Source: Anoplolepis gracilipes
Taxonomy: Eukaryota > Arthropoda > Insecta > Hymenoptera > Formicidae
NCBI RefSeq assembly: GCF_047496725.1
Contig: NC_132972.1
Span: 17,023,501-17,087,500 of the forward strand
Length of the DNA stretch: 64,000 nt
Direction: 5' to 3'
Part shown: in pieces, positions 11,844 to 22,881 of the stretch
Numbering within the stretch: the stretch's first letter is position 1
Layout of the letters: each line of letters opens with the position of its first letter
Notes under the pieces: model-generated
The model's input: only the letters and a program-made list of their open reading frames with translations
Told to the model about the DNA's origin: nothing
The model's database searches: none
Position numbers and translations under genes: made by a program

Positions 11844-11987
11844 GGCCGATATTCATAGTCTGATTTTATATTGAAGATCGTATTAAGGCCTCGTTCAACC
11901 AATAAAATGATGCTATGTGGTCACTTCATTGGTTGAACGGGATCTTAAGACTATTTTAAATATAAGATCGGACTATGAATACCGGCC
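11844..11987. mobile_element. Harbinger-type MITE, GGCCGNTATTCATAG family, copy 1
   Basis: The element is about 144 bases with inverted ends GGCCGATATTCATAGTCTGA and its near-complement ending CCGGCC. Copies with 3-bp target duplications lie at 29716-29859 and 34429-34572. The terminal GGCCG(G)NATTCATA resembles the end of the Harbinger element at 25771-29411. Confidence 0.8.
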
Positions 11988-12216
11988 ATAATGCGCGCTT
12001 GCAAAGCGCTCCTCTCACTGTTTCCTCGTGGGCCTAGTATCAAGTGACAGTGGGAAGCGAGCTTCTCGCGGCACTTCATTGGCTGATTTTTTATAATTAA
12101 TATTTCCTTAAATATTGAGAAAATCGCAAAATGATACAGGATTTCTGTTCACAATAACACTCTCTACCTTCCCTTAAAGGGTGTTGCGCGAATTGTCGGA
12201 CATCTTGTATATATAT

Positions 12217-12674
12217 ACAAGATGTGAAAATCTTAATCTCAAGAGAAAAATCTTATATCATTTTGCTTAATTTGCAATAATTAATGAGATATAAATTAAT
12301 AAAGATCGGCCAATACGTGCCAGGATAAGCGCGCGGCGCGAAGAAGCCTCCTACTTGTTATTTGATACTAGGCGCGCGGCGAGACAGTAGGCGGAGCGCT
12401 CTACAAAGGACGTACAAAGAATGTACAAAGGGCGTACTTAAAGAGACACGTACAGTGCGTTCTGCGTTTATGTCTTGCCGCGCGTCTAGTATCAAGTAAC
12501 AACTGGGAAGTTTCTTCGCGCCGTGCGCTTATACTGGCATGGATTGGCCGATCTTTATTAATTTATATCTTATTAATTATTGCGAATTTAGCAAAATGAT
12601 ATAAGATTTTTTTGTTCAGTTTAACACGCTTTATCTATCGACGAGAGTTGATCCGCCAATTCGGGGACACCCTG
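12217..12674. mobile_element. Fold-back element, family B, left end rearranged
   Basis: It matches family B from the AGAGAAAAATCTTATATC segment through to the right end AATTCGGGGACACCCTG. The outer 60 bases of the left arm are replaced by an ACAAGATGTG stretch. Confidence 0.75.
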
Positions 12675-12739
12675 TATATATATAATTTTAATTTAAATAT
12701 TTGTTACATAATACTTAAATTGAATAATTGTAAATACAA

Positions 12740-12859
12740 TGGCTGCGTTTGAGGAGGCGCTATTAGCGTGCTCTTCAACGTACTGTCTTTGTTCAACTTT
12801 CGATAAGTAACAAAGATAGAATGTCTTTAGCGCGTAAGCGTTTTCTCCAAACCCAGCCA
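12740..12859. mobile_element. Short MITE with TGGCTGCGTTTG ends
   Basis: A palindromic element of about 120 bases contains GGCGCTATTAGCG near the left end and TAGCGCGTAAGCG near the right. The core TTTGTTCAACTTTCGATAAG matches the MITE at 35404-35520, which has the same architecture. Confidence 0.65.
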
Positions 12860-13208
12860 ATATGTGAGCTCTTTCAAAAATTCTTTCTTCATTAATTCAA
12901 AAGTTTCGTCTAAACTGTTATTTAAAAAAATATTAAAAAATATTGTAAGAGTGAGACTTTCGTTAATGTCATGATAATAGAACAAAATGTTATTCTTTCA
13001 GGATTTTACAATAGAAGAATAAATACTTTATATAAATGGTCTATATGATAATTTTTAGTTGTTTTAGTGTAGAATGACATTGATTCTTTTTTGTAAAATG
13101 ATATATATGTGCTTGCAAAACACTAAATATAAAATATAATTTGTTTATTATATTGATAGAAAGAAATATGAATTTTTGAAAAAAATTAATAAGATATCTA
13201 TACTTTAG
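12860..13208. other. No gene seen; AT-rich flank
   Basis: AT-rich DNA that could be intron sequence leading to the exon-like block that starts at 13209. No other feature is recognised. Confidence 0.4.
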
Positions 13209-13336
13209 GGCACCCTTTGGCGAAATGAGAACAGCAGCAATGGATATTCAAGCTCCATCGTCAAGTATGAAGTCCACATTAGTTGAAAATACTCAACCGA
13301 TCGGTTTGAGCAGTACCCCAAGTAGTATTGTTTGAT
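13209..13336 (+). CDS. Orphan terminal exon candidate
   Basis: A polypyrimidine-poor acceptor-like CTTTAG precedes an open frame of about 42 codons ending in TGA at 13334-13336. The peptide contains APFGEMRTAAMDIQAPSS and ends STPSSIV. Codon use and base composition are clearly richer in GC than the flanks. That suggests a real last exon, possibly alternative, of a gene lying upstream, or a remnant. The peptide is not recognised and no partner exon is evident in the repeat-filled DNA upstream. Confidence 0.35.
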
Positions 13337-14097
13337 CATTAGACATTAATTTGGGTGAACAATCCAACGTTTTATGCGAATGATTGTGAGTGATAATTAA
13401 TCATCCAAGTATCAGTAGCTGAGCCCACGAACATGCTTTCATTTCATTTGAGCTATGACATTGATACATATTGTAATTCCAGTATTCCAGTAATAGTAGA
13501 TTTCATATAACATTCATTGAATCTTTAAGGTAATATTGAATATAAATTGTATCATGGATGTACAGATTCAAATGTTATGATCTGAAAAGATCCCGAGAGA
13601 TTTTCTGAACCTTAATCTACCTGATCTAATGGGCTTTTTTCGATTTAATTTTGCTTTAAGAGTTGGTCGAGAACAGATATATATATATATACGTTTATTA
13701 TATCTTCTGTTTGTATCAAACATGAGTAAAATGGAATGGGGATATATTAAGTGAAGATAGTATGAAAGAATTTGTTGCTTCATTTATAATGAGATATATT
13801 AAGTGAAGATAGTATGAAAGAATTTGTTGCTTCATTTAGAATAATGCCAAAGTCAAAGACTGTCATAGAGAATGATGTTCATGGGCCTAGTTATCTATAG
13901 GCCCATTTGTCCACTGTATGTCATAAGATGGTAACAAGCAAAACAATAGAAAAATAAATAATCATGTAACTTGTTTTTAGTGTAATGTATAAAGTGCTTC
14001 GCTTTGGAGAGAGATGATTATTTTGTTACAGATTAGTTAAGTAAGCATACACAACAAAAACAGAAAATCGAATAATATTTTTGTTATTATTTTGGAT
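13337..14097. repeat. Intergenic DNA with a 52-bp tandem duplication
   Basis: The unit GATATATTAAGTGAAGATAG and onward occurs at 13741-13786 and again at 13793-13838. If the block at 13209-13336 is a terminal exon, the first part would be its 3' UTR. Nothing else is recognised. Confidence 0.6.
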
Positions 14098-14514
14098 AAA
14101 TATCCTGTTTAGGGGAGGATGCTCCGATGTCTTTAACCTTGACATATGTTGTCAAGGTCATCACCCTTAGTAACGCTTAAAAGGTTTTAGACGTCGCTCG
14201 TTGTTTACTAAAAAGTTACATACAAAAATTGTTAAAAATTGACGTTTTTTGCAATTATTTTATCAAATACTGAAAATTTAAAAAAATGTTTCAAATAAAA
14301 GTTGTAAGTCTCTTCAAAATACACGTTTTATATCCTATCCATTTTTATCATACGAGTGATAGTTTTCGAGAAAAACAACGATAAAGACTCTAAACCTTAT
14401 ACAATATTAATTATAATTCCAAATTATTAAATTCCAATCGCTAGTACTCAATTAATAGCAGGTAATGTAAGTAGAATGACCAAATTAGCCAATAATATCT
14501 TTATTTAATATTAA

Positions 14515-14556
14515 AACGACGTTTCGACCATTTGGTTGTGGTCCTTTTCAAGTTTA
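14515..14556 (-). ncRNA. Hammerhead-like motif, Penelope fragment 1 left arm
   Basis: On the minus strand, GGACCACAACC pairs with ATGGTC (stem II-like) and is followed by GAAACGTC. The CUGANGA box is degenerate (CTTGAAAAG). Hammerhead ribozymes are known in Penelope-like terminal repeats; catalytic function here is doubtful. Confidence 0.35.
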
Positions 14557-14782
14557 ACTACAATGAATAACAAATAAATTATAAATTGAACCAAGACGGT
14601 AAACGCAGTAAATCAAAAACCAAATAAATTTAGTACATACATTCGAGTGAACAAAGATGTATATCAATGTGTTGTACAAGTAGCAGTTAGTTAAACATAT
14701 TGATTTGACGAACCAACAAGTGACGGAACATGTCTTGTCAAAACTAATGTCGAAACTAAACTGTCGATTTTTAAAAAACATT

Positions 14783-15317
14783 TTAGACGACCTTTATAAT
14801 CTTGTCATAAATATTATGTAGATTTTCTGTGTCTTTTTGTAAGTTTATTGTGTTGTTAAATTTCTTGATAAAAAACATTTCTGCTATTTCTCTCTTTTTT
14901 ATAAATTTCTCGTTATGTAAAATCTCTGGGCTATTCCACTCATAGTCATGTCCAAACTCCGATCTATGCTTACTAATTACGAATTGACACGAAGGATGCA
15001 ATTAGATATTTTTACAATGTTCGTTAAGCCTTGTGCGCAAATGTCTTTTTGTTTGGCCTATGTAAAACGCATCACAATCCCTACAACGAATTTTATATGA
15101 CATTAGTTCTATTATTAATATTTAACATATCCTTGCCACGTCTGATCAATGTGTTAAGCTTATTCGTTACTATCGACGCTACACTCAAACCCGTGTCTTG
15201 TATTGATCGGCGCAAACATGAACTAAAATCTTTAACAAAAGGTAGCAACATAAAAAAGTTTTTTGGTTGTAATTTATCGATAAATTCATCAATGTTAGTG
15301 GTTTTGCGATTCTTCAA
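14783..15317 (-). pseudogene. GIY-YIG endonuclease fragment of Penelope-like element 1 (left arm)
   Basis: Minus-strand reading gives a linker segment (15093-15317). After a frame change come CRDC and FYIGQTKRHLRTRLNEH (about 15013-15100), the GIY-YIG signature with the CxxC pair typical of Penelope-like elements. A stop follows, then a C-terminal part (14783-15001) with SKHRSEFGHDYEW and KKREIAEMFFIKK. In related elements the endonuclease is fused to the reverse transcriptase C-terminus. Stops and frame changes make this copy inactive. Confidence 0.75.
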
Positions 15318-15380
15318 AACATATTATTTTGCGATTATTCAAAACATAGAACACTTAACGAACATTGTAAAAATATCAAA

Positions 15381-15599
15381 TTGCATCCTTCGTGTCAATC
15401 CGTAATTAGTAAGCATAGATCGGAGTTCGGACATGACTATGAGTGGAATAGCCCAGAGATTTTACATAACGAGAAATTTATAAAAAAGAGAGAAATAGCA
15501 GAAATGTTTTTTATCAAGAAATTTAACAACACAATAAACTTACAAAAAGACACAGAAAATCTACATAATATTTATGACAAGATTATAAAGGTCGTCTAA
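15381..15599 (+). pseudogene. GIY-YIG endonuclease C-terminal fragment (right arm)
   Basis: The 72 codons repeat, with one substitution near the start, the C-terminal peptide of the left arm. The segment includes FGHDYEWNSPEIL and KREIAEMFF. The GIY-YIG signature itself is missing because this arm is truncated at about 15341. Confidence 0.7.
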
Positions 15600-15826
15600 A
15601 ATGTTTTTTAAAAATCGACAGTTTAGTTTCGACATTAGTTTTGACAAGACGTGTTCCATCACTTGTTGGTTCGTCAAATCAATATATTTAACTAACTGCT
15701 ACTTGTACAACACATTGAAATACATCTTTGTTCACTCGAATGTATGTACTAAATTTATTTGGTTTTTGATTGATTTACTTTACCGTCTTGGTTCAATTTA
15801 TAATTTATTTGTTATTCATTGTAGTT

Positions 15827-15868
15827 AAACTTGAAAAGGACCACAACCAAATGGTCGAAACGTCGTTT
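15827..15868 (+). ncRNA. Hammerhead-like motif, Penelope fragment 1 right arm
   Basis: This is the mirror of the 14515-14556 motif. GACCA and TGGTC form the possible stem II, followed by GAAACGTCG. The first conserved box is degenerate. Confidence 0.35.
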
Positions 15869-15949
15869 TAATATTAAATAAAGATATTATGGGTTAGTTT
15901 GGTCGTTCTACTTATATTACCTGCTATTAATTATAATATCATACATAAT

Positions 15950-16212
15950 ATAGTCCCACTGTATCCACGTATACATTTTCCTACTCACACAACAAATGGG
16001 TTGGGTTAGATTATTTTTTTTGGAAGTGGAGCCTCCCGCAGGGGGACGGAACCCTCTGTATCCACGCATACACTTTTCACGCATAGAAAGTCTACGCGCG
16101 GGCACAGTGGGTTCCGCCCCCCTGCGGCGGGCTCCACTTTCAAAAAAAATAACCTAACCCAACCCATTTGTTGTGTGGGTAGGAAAGTGTACGCGCGGAT
16201 ACAGTGGGACTA
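15950..16212. mobile_element. GC-rich hairpin MITE
   Basis: The inverted ends ATAGTCCCACTGTATCCACG and its near-complement enclose arms with AACCCAACCCATTTGTTGTG and a GC-rich core (GGAGCCTCCCGCAGGGGGAC). The arms pair almost completely. It lies inside the fold-back at 14098-16544 and encodes no protein. Confidence 0.75.
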
Positions 16213-16544
16213 TATTATATATTATGTTATAATTAATATTGTATAAGGTTTAGAGTCTTTATCGTTGTTTTTCTCGAAAACTATCACTCGTATAATAAAA
16301 ATGGATAGGATATAAAATGTGTATTTTGAAGAGACCTACAACTTTTATTTGAAACAATTTTTTTTAATTTTCAATATTTGATAAAATAATTGCAAAAAAC
16401 GTCAATTTAAAAAAATTTTTTAGTAACTTTTTAGTAAACAACGAGCGACGGCTAAAACCTTTTAAGCGTTACTCAGGACAGTGACCTTGACAACATATGT
16501 CAAGATCAAAGACATCGGAGCATCCTCCCCTAAACAAGATATTT

Positions 16545-17524
16545 ACCTTATTTTGTATTCAAATTATGAAACAGATTGATTTTAGAATGTTATAAGAAGA
16601 GCAGAGAAGTCATAATATAATATCATATATATAATCATATATTATATTATCTTAGTTTTATCTTCTTCCTTTTATATATGTATATATAAGCTTCTCTCTG
16701 CCAAATAAACTATATGCATAAAATTTTTAAATGTTTTAAGATAACTGTTACACATTTAAAAGGTTTTATAATTCTTATTGCATAATTTATAAAAATTTAC
16801 ATCTTACAGATTTAATTTTTACATACCATTAAAGTCAAAATTTCTCTTTGTCTCTCTCATTACTTCGTAAAGGTACAACTTCGTGCATATAATTATTGCC
16901 CAAAATTATAACAATTTAAAGGGACATTTTTAGAACCAGAAACAATCCTGTATGACTCTCAAAATATAGGTTTTATCATCAAGATCAAAGTGAGGTGTAA
17001 GTTTTTGTAAATAATTACTTTTTTTATTATGTGTATAATGTAAACTTAATTACATATGACCAGCTGAACGTGCAGGATGAATTAATAATGCTTTAGTGCT
17101 TGTTTTTGATATAGTTGTAATCTAAGGGTGTGGTAAATAAAAAATACGAATCCGTTTCGTCTTTGCTCGCCATGTGTGTATTCGAATTATTTTATTTCTT
17201 GCTGTTAAAACAAAGTGACGTAACATTTTCTGTGCGCGTGTTATATAATTAGAAGAAATACGCGCATGCACTGATACCTTATCGTGCGATATGGCAGAAA
17301 GATTTAATAATCTTTGCTATTTGGCACATTTTTATATGTCTGATAAATTCCGTATAAATACTGCATATATATAGATTGTATTCATACATTTTTATAAGTT
17401 TTTCTATTTTTCTTTTTGATATATAAACCAAAACAACCAAATATTAAATTTTCCTTCAGAAAAGTAAACATATCCAAGTCATTTGAAGAATCCTTAGATA
17501 AGATATTTATTATTGTGTGATATA
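16545..17524. other. No gene supported; AT-rich spacer
   Basis: AT-rich intergenic DNA with TATA-rich stretches. A short exon-like frame at about 16920-16990 (peptide with FLEPETILYDSQN) ends at a possible GTGTAAG donor, but it lacks a convincing acceptor. Confidence 0.4.
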
Positions 17525-18170
17525 CATGGTGATTCAAAACAACCTGATGTCCTTAAGATGACATATTCTTGAGCAAATTCTGAGACTATTTTTCCTTTTA
17601 CAAAATTTTGTCTGAAGCTTAGTTTCTGAGTTATAATTAAAAATAATTAGCTATTTACGAGCCGAGCACAACGGGCAAGCAGAGACGGTGCAACGCGTCA
17701 TGAAACAAATGACTCCTTTAGAGGATTAATAATATTACTCATTAATAAAGTATTATTACACAATATTATATATTTGAAGTTTATTAAATTAGTATTGCAT
17801 TCTATACGATATTATATATTATACAATCCCAAATAACACAAGCTATTCAAAAAGAATTCATTTTTATGTCACCAATTTTGAGTCCCTTTTGAAATACATA
17901 TAGAATACATTTTATAAAATGTATTCTATATGTATTTCAAAAGGGACTCAAAATTGGTGACATAAAAATAAATTCTTTTCGAATAGCTTGTGTTATCTGG
18001 GATATTATTGACCGTAGGCAGACCATTAGTCTAGTTAGCTAAATAGCTAACTATTTTCAATTATAACTCAAAAACTAAGCTTCAGACAAAATTTTGCAAA
18101 AGGAAAAATCATCTTAGAATTCGCTCAAGAATGTCATTTTAAGGACATCAGGTTGTTTTGAATCACCGTG
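17525..18170. mobile_element. Fold-back element, family A, compact copy
   Basis: The ends CATGGTGATTCAAAACAACC and its complement (ending CACCGTG at 18170) match the element at 1316-4183, with TA flanks. It contains the near-perfect hairpin at 17828-18001. Confidence 0.85.
17828..18001. mobile_element. Near-perfect 174-bp hairpin MITE
   Basis: Two arms of about 85 bases, from CCCAAATAACACAAGCTATT to its near-complement, meet at TTTTATAAAA with only a few mismatches. High arm identity suggests a recent insertion into the family A element. No coding potential is seen. Confidence 0.85.
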
Positions 18171-19725
18171 TACTCTGTATATATGCACCAATTTCCGGGT
18201 ATCTAACACAGTTTCTAATATTTCATTTAAACAATTGAGAATGTGTAGATCTTGTAAGTACAGTTCTGAAATATCCAAATATTGCAAGGAAAAGCATTAG
18301 TGGCATTTGGTGTGAATATTTTGTCATTGTACTGTTTTATTCTAAATTTCTAATATTAAATGCCAAAAATGCTTTTTAGGACCATCTGAATTAAATTCCG
18401 ATTAATTTATCGATAATATATATCAGTTTTGTTAATATAATTCTTAATCAAATTTTTTATAAAAAATAACAAAAGATTATAAATTACAATGAAAATATTA
18501 ATTTTTTTCCACGTTTGACGTATGAAAGATTTGATTAAAACAAATAATATATTTTAATTCGAAATTTTGACGTATTTGGTAGACAATTTTATCAGTAATC
18601 ATAAATGTTAAATTAATCGTCTCGATTAAGTTGGTTGGAATTTTGTCGAAGTATTCGTAATCATTATCATCATTCTTTATTTATTTTTAATACTATTTGT
18701 TCGTAATTCTTGTACTAATATCATTTAAGAATTTCTGTTGTTTTATATTTAAACCAATTTTGTTTTGTCACACATTCCTGTTTAATTTATTTAAGAAAAA
18801 AATATGTTTATATTATTATTTGCCTTTTACTTGATTTTCATGTCATAATTATTAAATGTATCTATTGTTGATATAATTATTCATACATATAGAAGAAATT
18901 ATCTAGTTTATTTTATAGAATTTTATAATTATAATTTATTTTGTATGTATTGTAGAGAGAGAGGGGGGGAGGGGGAGGGGGAGAGATAGAGGAGGGAGAA
19001 AGGGAGAGAGAGTGCGTGTGTCATTATTCATAATAAAATAAATTCTTATGATTAATACTGTCCTTTGTATATACCCGCGCATATAAACACACCGTATAAA
19101 CATACATTATTTATAGAAAAATACCGATGTACTGAAAGTATGTAATAATGTGTCTGTTATACAAGTATACAGGATATTCCACTTTTATAGGATAAATTTT
19201 TTTTGGCAAATTTTTCTTAATTTAAAAATGAAAATTTTAATAATTAAGATAAGATAATTAATTAAGATAATTAACATGTCAATATGTATCAATAGTTTTT
19301 AATTTATAAGCTAAAAGTAAAGGAACATTTTCTTTGTGAATTAAACTATCAAATTAGAAAGATATTAAAAATTTTACATTTTATTTTTTAAGTTTATTGT
19401 GTGTGAGTGATAAGAGAGATTTTATCATGCAGTAGAATTATTTAATTTGCTTCAAAAAATTTTTAGTGTCAAAATTTGAGAAGTTGTTACTGATATTATA
19501 TTTCATCGTTTCTATTTAGGAAAAATTTATTAGAAATATATTCTATTATTAAAATGACAGGAATAAAATATACTGTATATGCTATGTACTTACGTTCTGA
19601 AGATTAACATTATATTAAACTTGTGTATTAGAATAATGTTCAATATTCTAATATGATAATACTACATTATTCTTGCAATTAACGAATATATGTAATAGTC
19701 GAAAAAACGAAAATTTAAGGGTATA
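18171..19725. repeat. AT-rich spacer with a GA-rich tract
   Basis: There are no supported exons. A purine-rich tract of GA/GGGGA units lies at about 18953-19012. The rest is AT-rich with short homopolymer runs. Confidence 0.55.
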
Positions 19726-19910
19726 CAGTCGGACCTCTTATCCTACGACCTTCTTATGTTACGAAACCTCTTATCCTACGACAAAAAATCTTTTCATGCT
19801 ACGACCGCGAAAGGGGAATTATACCCCCACTTTCAAATTTTTGTCGTAGGATCAGAGGTTTAAGGGGAAGATTCTGGACCGAAAATGTCGTAGGATAAGA
19901 GATTCGACTG
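19726..19910. mobile_element. Pogo-like MITE, copy 2
   Basis: The inverted ends CAGTCGGACCTCTTATCC and GATAAGAGATTCGACTG lie between TA dinucleotides. It is the same family as 7525-7707. Confidence 0.85.
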
Positions 19911-21252
19911 TAATAGAAATTCGCTATTCTTGAATAGGATGTATACTCCGCGAAAACATCATGGAAAAACCTGGAATTCTTTGGGAATTTTTAAAGAAAT
20001 TCTTTTGTTGATATTTTTGCTTTCATACTGTAAATTATAAATATATATCTATCTCTGCTTATATATTCAATGTCTTAACAAAATATTGAATATGCAGTAT
20101 ATATTCTTTATTTTAATTGTTATTAGTGATAAATAAAAATATTATGAAAATTAAGGGTCGACAGAATAAGTGATAGTCATAACTATCAATATTGAGAAAT
20201 GAACTCTCATTCGATGTATTGGTGTATATCCATACACACAACCATGTTGCATTGCAAGAGAGATAAAACATTGTTTTTCCTTGTCATACGGTGCTATCTA
20301 ACCAATATAATTTATCATTAGTTGCACTGCTACACATTTTAAGTATTAATAATGATATTTGTCAGCAAATGCCTGGAAAAATTTAGATTTCTGTGAACCT
20401 TGTTTTTTGACGTATTTCTAATATTTTAAGAATTGGTGTTAAAGAGCTGGATCTTGTAATTTGGCTTTTAAAAATTTATAATAAATTGTACATATGCTGA
20501 TTTATATTCTACATTTTTAGCATTACAAGACCGGTCTTTTTTCTGCACATATTCCACCTCGAAAAAACAATATCTCTTCATACATTTTAAAAATATTTTT
20601 TATAAATCTAAAATTGGTGCTGAAAAACCGAATTGTGCAATTTGACTCTTAAAAATTTATAATAAGAAATGAATTTATGACTCATTATGAACATGTATTT
20701 TGACCTGTGACTACACCACTCTATTGAATTAAATGATTTTTTTATCCTTTATTGAAAAAATCGCTCTTTAGCATCAGTCGATGCTGCTGATTACAAATAA
20801 TTATAAGGTTGTTCTATGCATATTTTGGCTGTAATATGCAGAAAACAAAACTTCCAATCGAGAGATTTCACAATGTCTCCTATGAAATCCTAAAGATTTT
20901 CATCTTAACAAAAGCTATTCAGTTTTTTCAGAGTACGTTTGTAAATCTAGCACTTAAAACTTAGTGGCTTTGTTTTTGCTTCGTATGAGTGAAAAACGTA
21001 GAAAATGCGTACAATAAAAAAAATTTATTTTAAAAAATTGCATTAAAAATCTTGAAAATATTCTCTTTACCTAGAATTTTGAACAAAAATACCTGGTAGA
21101 GCAGAGAATTTTTTTATAAGATAGACATCTTGTTGAATTATTACTAAACTGCACTGTTATTTTGAACCTTCTTCAATTCTCATTCTATTTTAATTACTAC
21201 CTGGAACGCATCTTTTACGTTTTTACTCCGATATTTCCTACATATGAAAATT
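19911..21252. other. No gene seen; old repeat remnants
   Basis: A direct repeat pair (around 20425-20500 and 20600-20680) shares AATTGGTG-TAAAGA/GAAAAA-type sequence followed by CTTTTAAAAATTTATAATAA. It is likely a decayed element. The final part is probably 3' flank of the THAP gene on the minus strand. Confidence 0.45.
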
Positions 21253-22881
21253 TTAAGTTTTATGTAGTATGTGTGATAATGTAGTACATTTTGTACATCT
21301 GGAGTTGTTATTTACAATCAATGGACAAGAGGCATGTCTCCACCTAATTCCATCCGTGTATGCAACTTTGATTATATCGACGTTTTCAAAGTCTCTAGGC
21401 TCATGTATGCCTATTTGGAAAGAAAGAAAAATTATTTTGTCAAGAATATAAAAAAAAGATATTTATAATGTTATAACTTACCTTGACAAATGATTCGTTG
21501 ATCAAACTCGTCGATAAATATTTCTATGTCCAGTAAGTTTTTCACTTTGCTATCTTTCTTTTCTTTCACGAGATTGTGTACAAGCGGATCGATTTCTCTA
21601 TTAGCTGCGGAGCAATGTAAAATCATATCGCTTCTTACGAAAACTTGTTTCTCCACAAAAGGCAACCCATCTTTCGTTATTCCCATACAAAGGTACACCA
21701 CTGTGGTGCCATATCCTTTTGATGTTACCAAGCAGGACCAACCACGTGGTATAGATATCTCTGTGCATACTTCAAGAAAATCTTCAAATAATATCTCATT
21801 CTCGCTGATTTTATTAAACATTTCTTTATCCTGTATATTTAAACAATCGTAATTCAAAATAGCTAATTCTTGATTATCTACGTACAAGTTATCAGGCATT
21901 CTTAAATTATTTTCTACAGATTTCTCTTTCGAATAAGAATGCGCAGAACCAACATCGTACTCCGAAGCTTCAACCGATATCCCATCTTCTTCAGAGGAAC
22001 CATATCTTTCAATGCTACATTCCGTCGTTTCACTAAATCTTTTCGCACGAGTTAATTTGTTAGATATCCGATTCTTTTTCCTATCTGCATTCACAGATTC
22101 AGTCATTACAAAATCCGAACTGAAACTGTTATCGTTTCTACGTGTTTTAACTGATTTTTCTATCTCAGATTTAAATTTCTTCAATTTTGAGTCATGTGTA
22201 GAATCATCTATGTCTTCTTTATCCATATCTTCCGATAATTGGATATACAATTCATTCTCTTCCGGGTTATATACATAGTTTTGTGATTTAGAATAGGTGC
22301 AATAATGCATATTAGTATTTTCGTTTTCTGCATCTTCATTATCACTCAGATTTTTCTTTATTCTAGGTATTAAAAAGGTCTCGCTTTCTTCCGCTTCTTG
22401 TTCTTTTCCAAATGTCGAACTCTTGATATTTTCTTTGTGTCGATTTAAATTATTTTTATCCATTGACTCAGTTAAGTTATTAACCGAGTTTAAATTTCTA
22501 CTTGGTACAGCTCCTGGACGTAATCGACATTTCTTGTATTTGATCTGTAGTGACAAACAACAAGTACAATCTTCAGTAATATCAACAAAAGTGAACTTGC
22601 CATTATTTTTAATTAGGCATACTTGCTAACTTTGCACATATTTTGCATTCATCAAGCACCTTTATTACTTGTGGTGGTACTCCACTGATCCAGTGTGTAA
22701 TAATATCGTTCTTATGGAAATGTCTGCTACATACATATGTGTCATCTGTGACAGTGTAGTTTTTAATGGCAAGAGCATTTTGCCATTTTCTACGTGTTTC
22801 TGCATCTTTAGGTGCTGAGAAGAAACTATAATTGTTCCTTTTATAATTGCTTTCTTTACACAACGCACATTTACGGGTCAT
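21253..22881 (-). CDS. THAP-domain zinc-finger protein
   Basis: Three minus-strand exons join in phase: 22881-22660, 22544-21482 and 21410-21253, giving 480 residues. The start is the ATG of MTRKCALC. Residues 1 to about 90 form a THAP C2CH zinc finger: C5, C8, W33, C51 and H54 (in CSRHF), then RPGAVPS after the first splice. The AAG|GTGCTT donor restores the domain's usual spacing. The middle is Ser/Asp/Glu-rich and probably disordered. The C-terminal third (PRGWSCLVTSKGYGTTVVYL) and the last exon (CPLIVNNNSRCTKCTTLSH) are cysteine-containing and not recognised. THAP proteins bind DNA as regulators or are transposase-derived; no DDE or RNase-H-like core is visible. Well supported as a gene, role unknown. 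Confidence 0.8.

Larger units (their letters stand above)
10989..12207. mobile_element. Fold-back element with CAAGGTGTCCGAAAATTTGC ends, two nested insertions
   Basis: The arms pair from CAAGGTGTCCGAAAATTTGC to GAATTGTCGGACATCTTG. Both arms carry CTTGATACTAGGCCCGCGA-like sequence also seen in family B, so the families are related. The insertions are at 11207-11784 and 11844-11987. Confidence 0.8.
14445..15945. mobile_element. Penelope-like retroelement fragment 1, inverted pair
   Basis: Two 5'-truncated copies lie head to head. The left copy reads on the minus strand (about 15340 down to 14445) and the right on the plus strand (about 15341 to 15945). Each arm runs from GIY-YIG endonuclease coding sequence outward to a terminal region with GGTCGAAACGTCG. 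The reverse transcriptase is absent apart from possible linker residues. Penelope-like elements are known for 5' truncation and inverted arrangement. Confidence 0.75.
14098..16544. mobile_element. Large fold-back element enclosing a Penelope-like fragment
   Basis: The outer arms match as inverted copies over about 350 bases: AAATATCCTGTTTAGGGGAG at 14098 and its near-complement ending at 16544. Both contain CTTGACATATGTTGTCAAGG-like sequence and an AACGAGCGAC segment. Inside are the Penelope-like inverted pair (14445-15945) and a GC-rich MITE (15950-16212). The outer element encodes nothing recognisable. Confidence 0.8.

Noticed and set aside
16915..16995. Short exon-like frame with FLEPETILYDSQN before a GTGTAAG site
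   Set aside because: No convincing acceptor, stop soon after, no partner exon nearby.
21526..22629. Plus-strand frames opposite the THAP gene
   Set aside because: Antisense shadows of the minus-strand exons; no domain and no splice logic.
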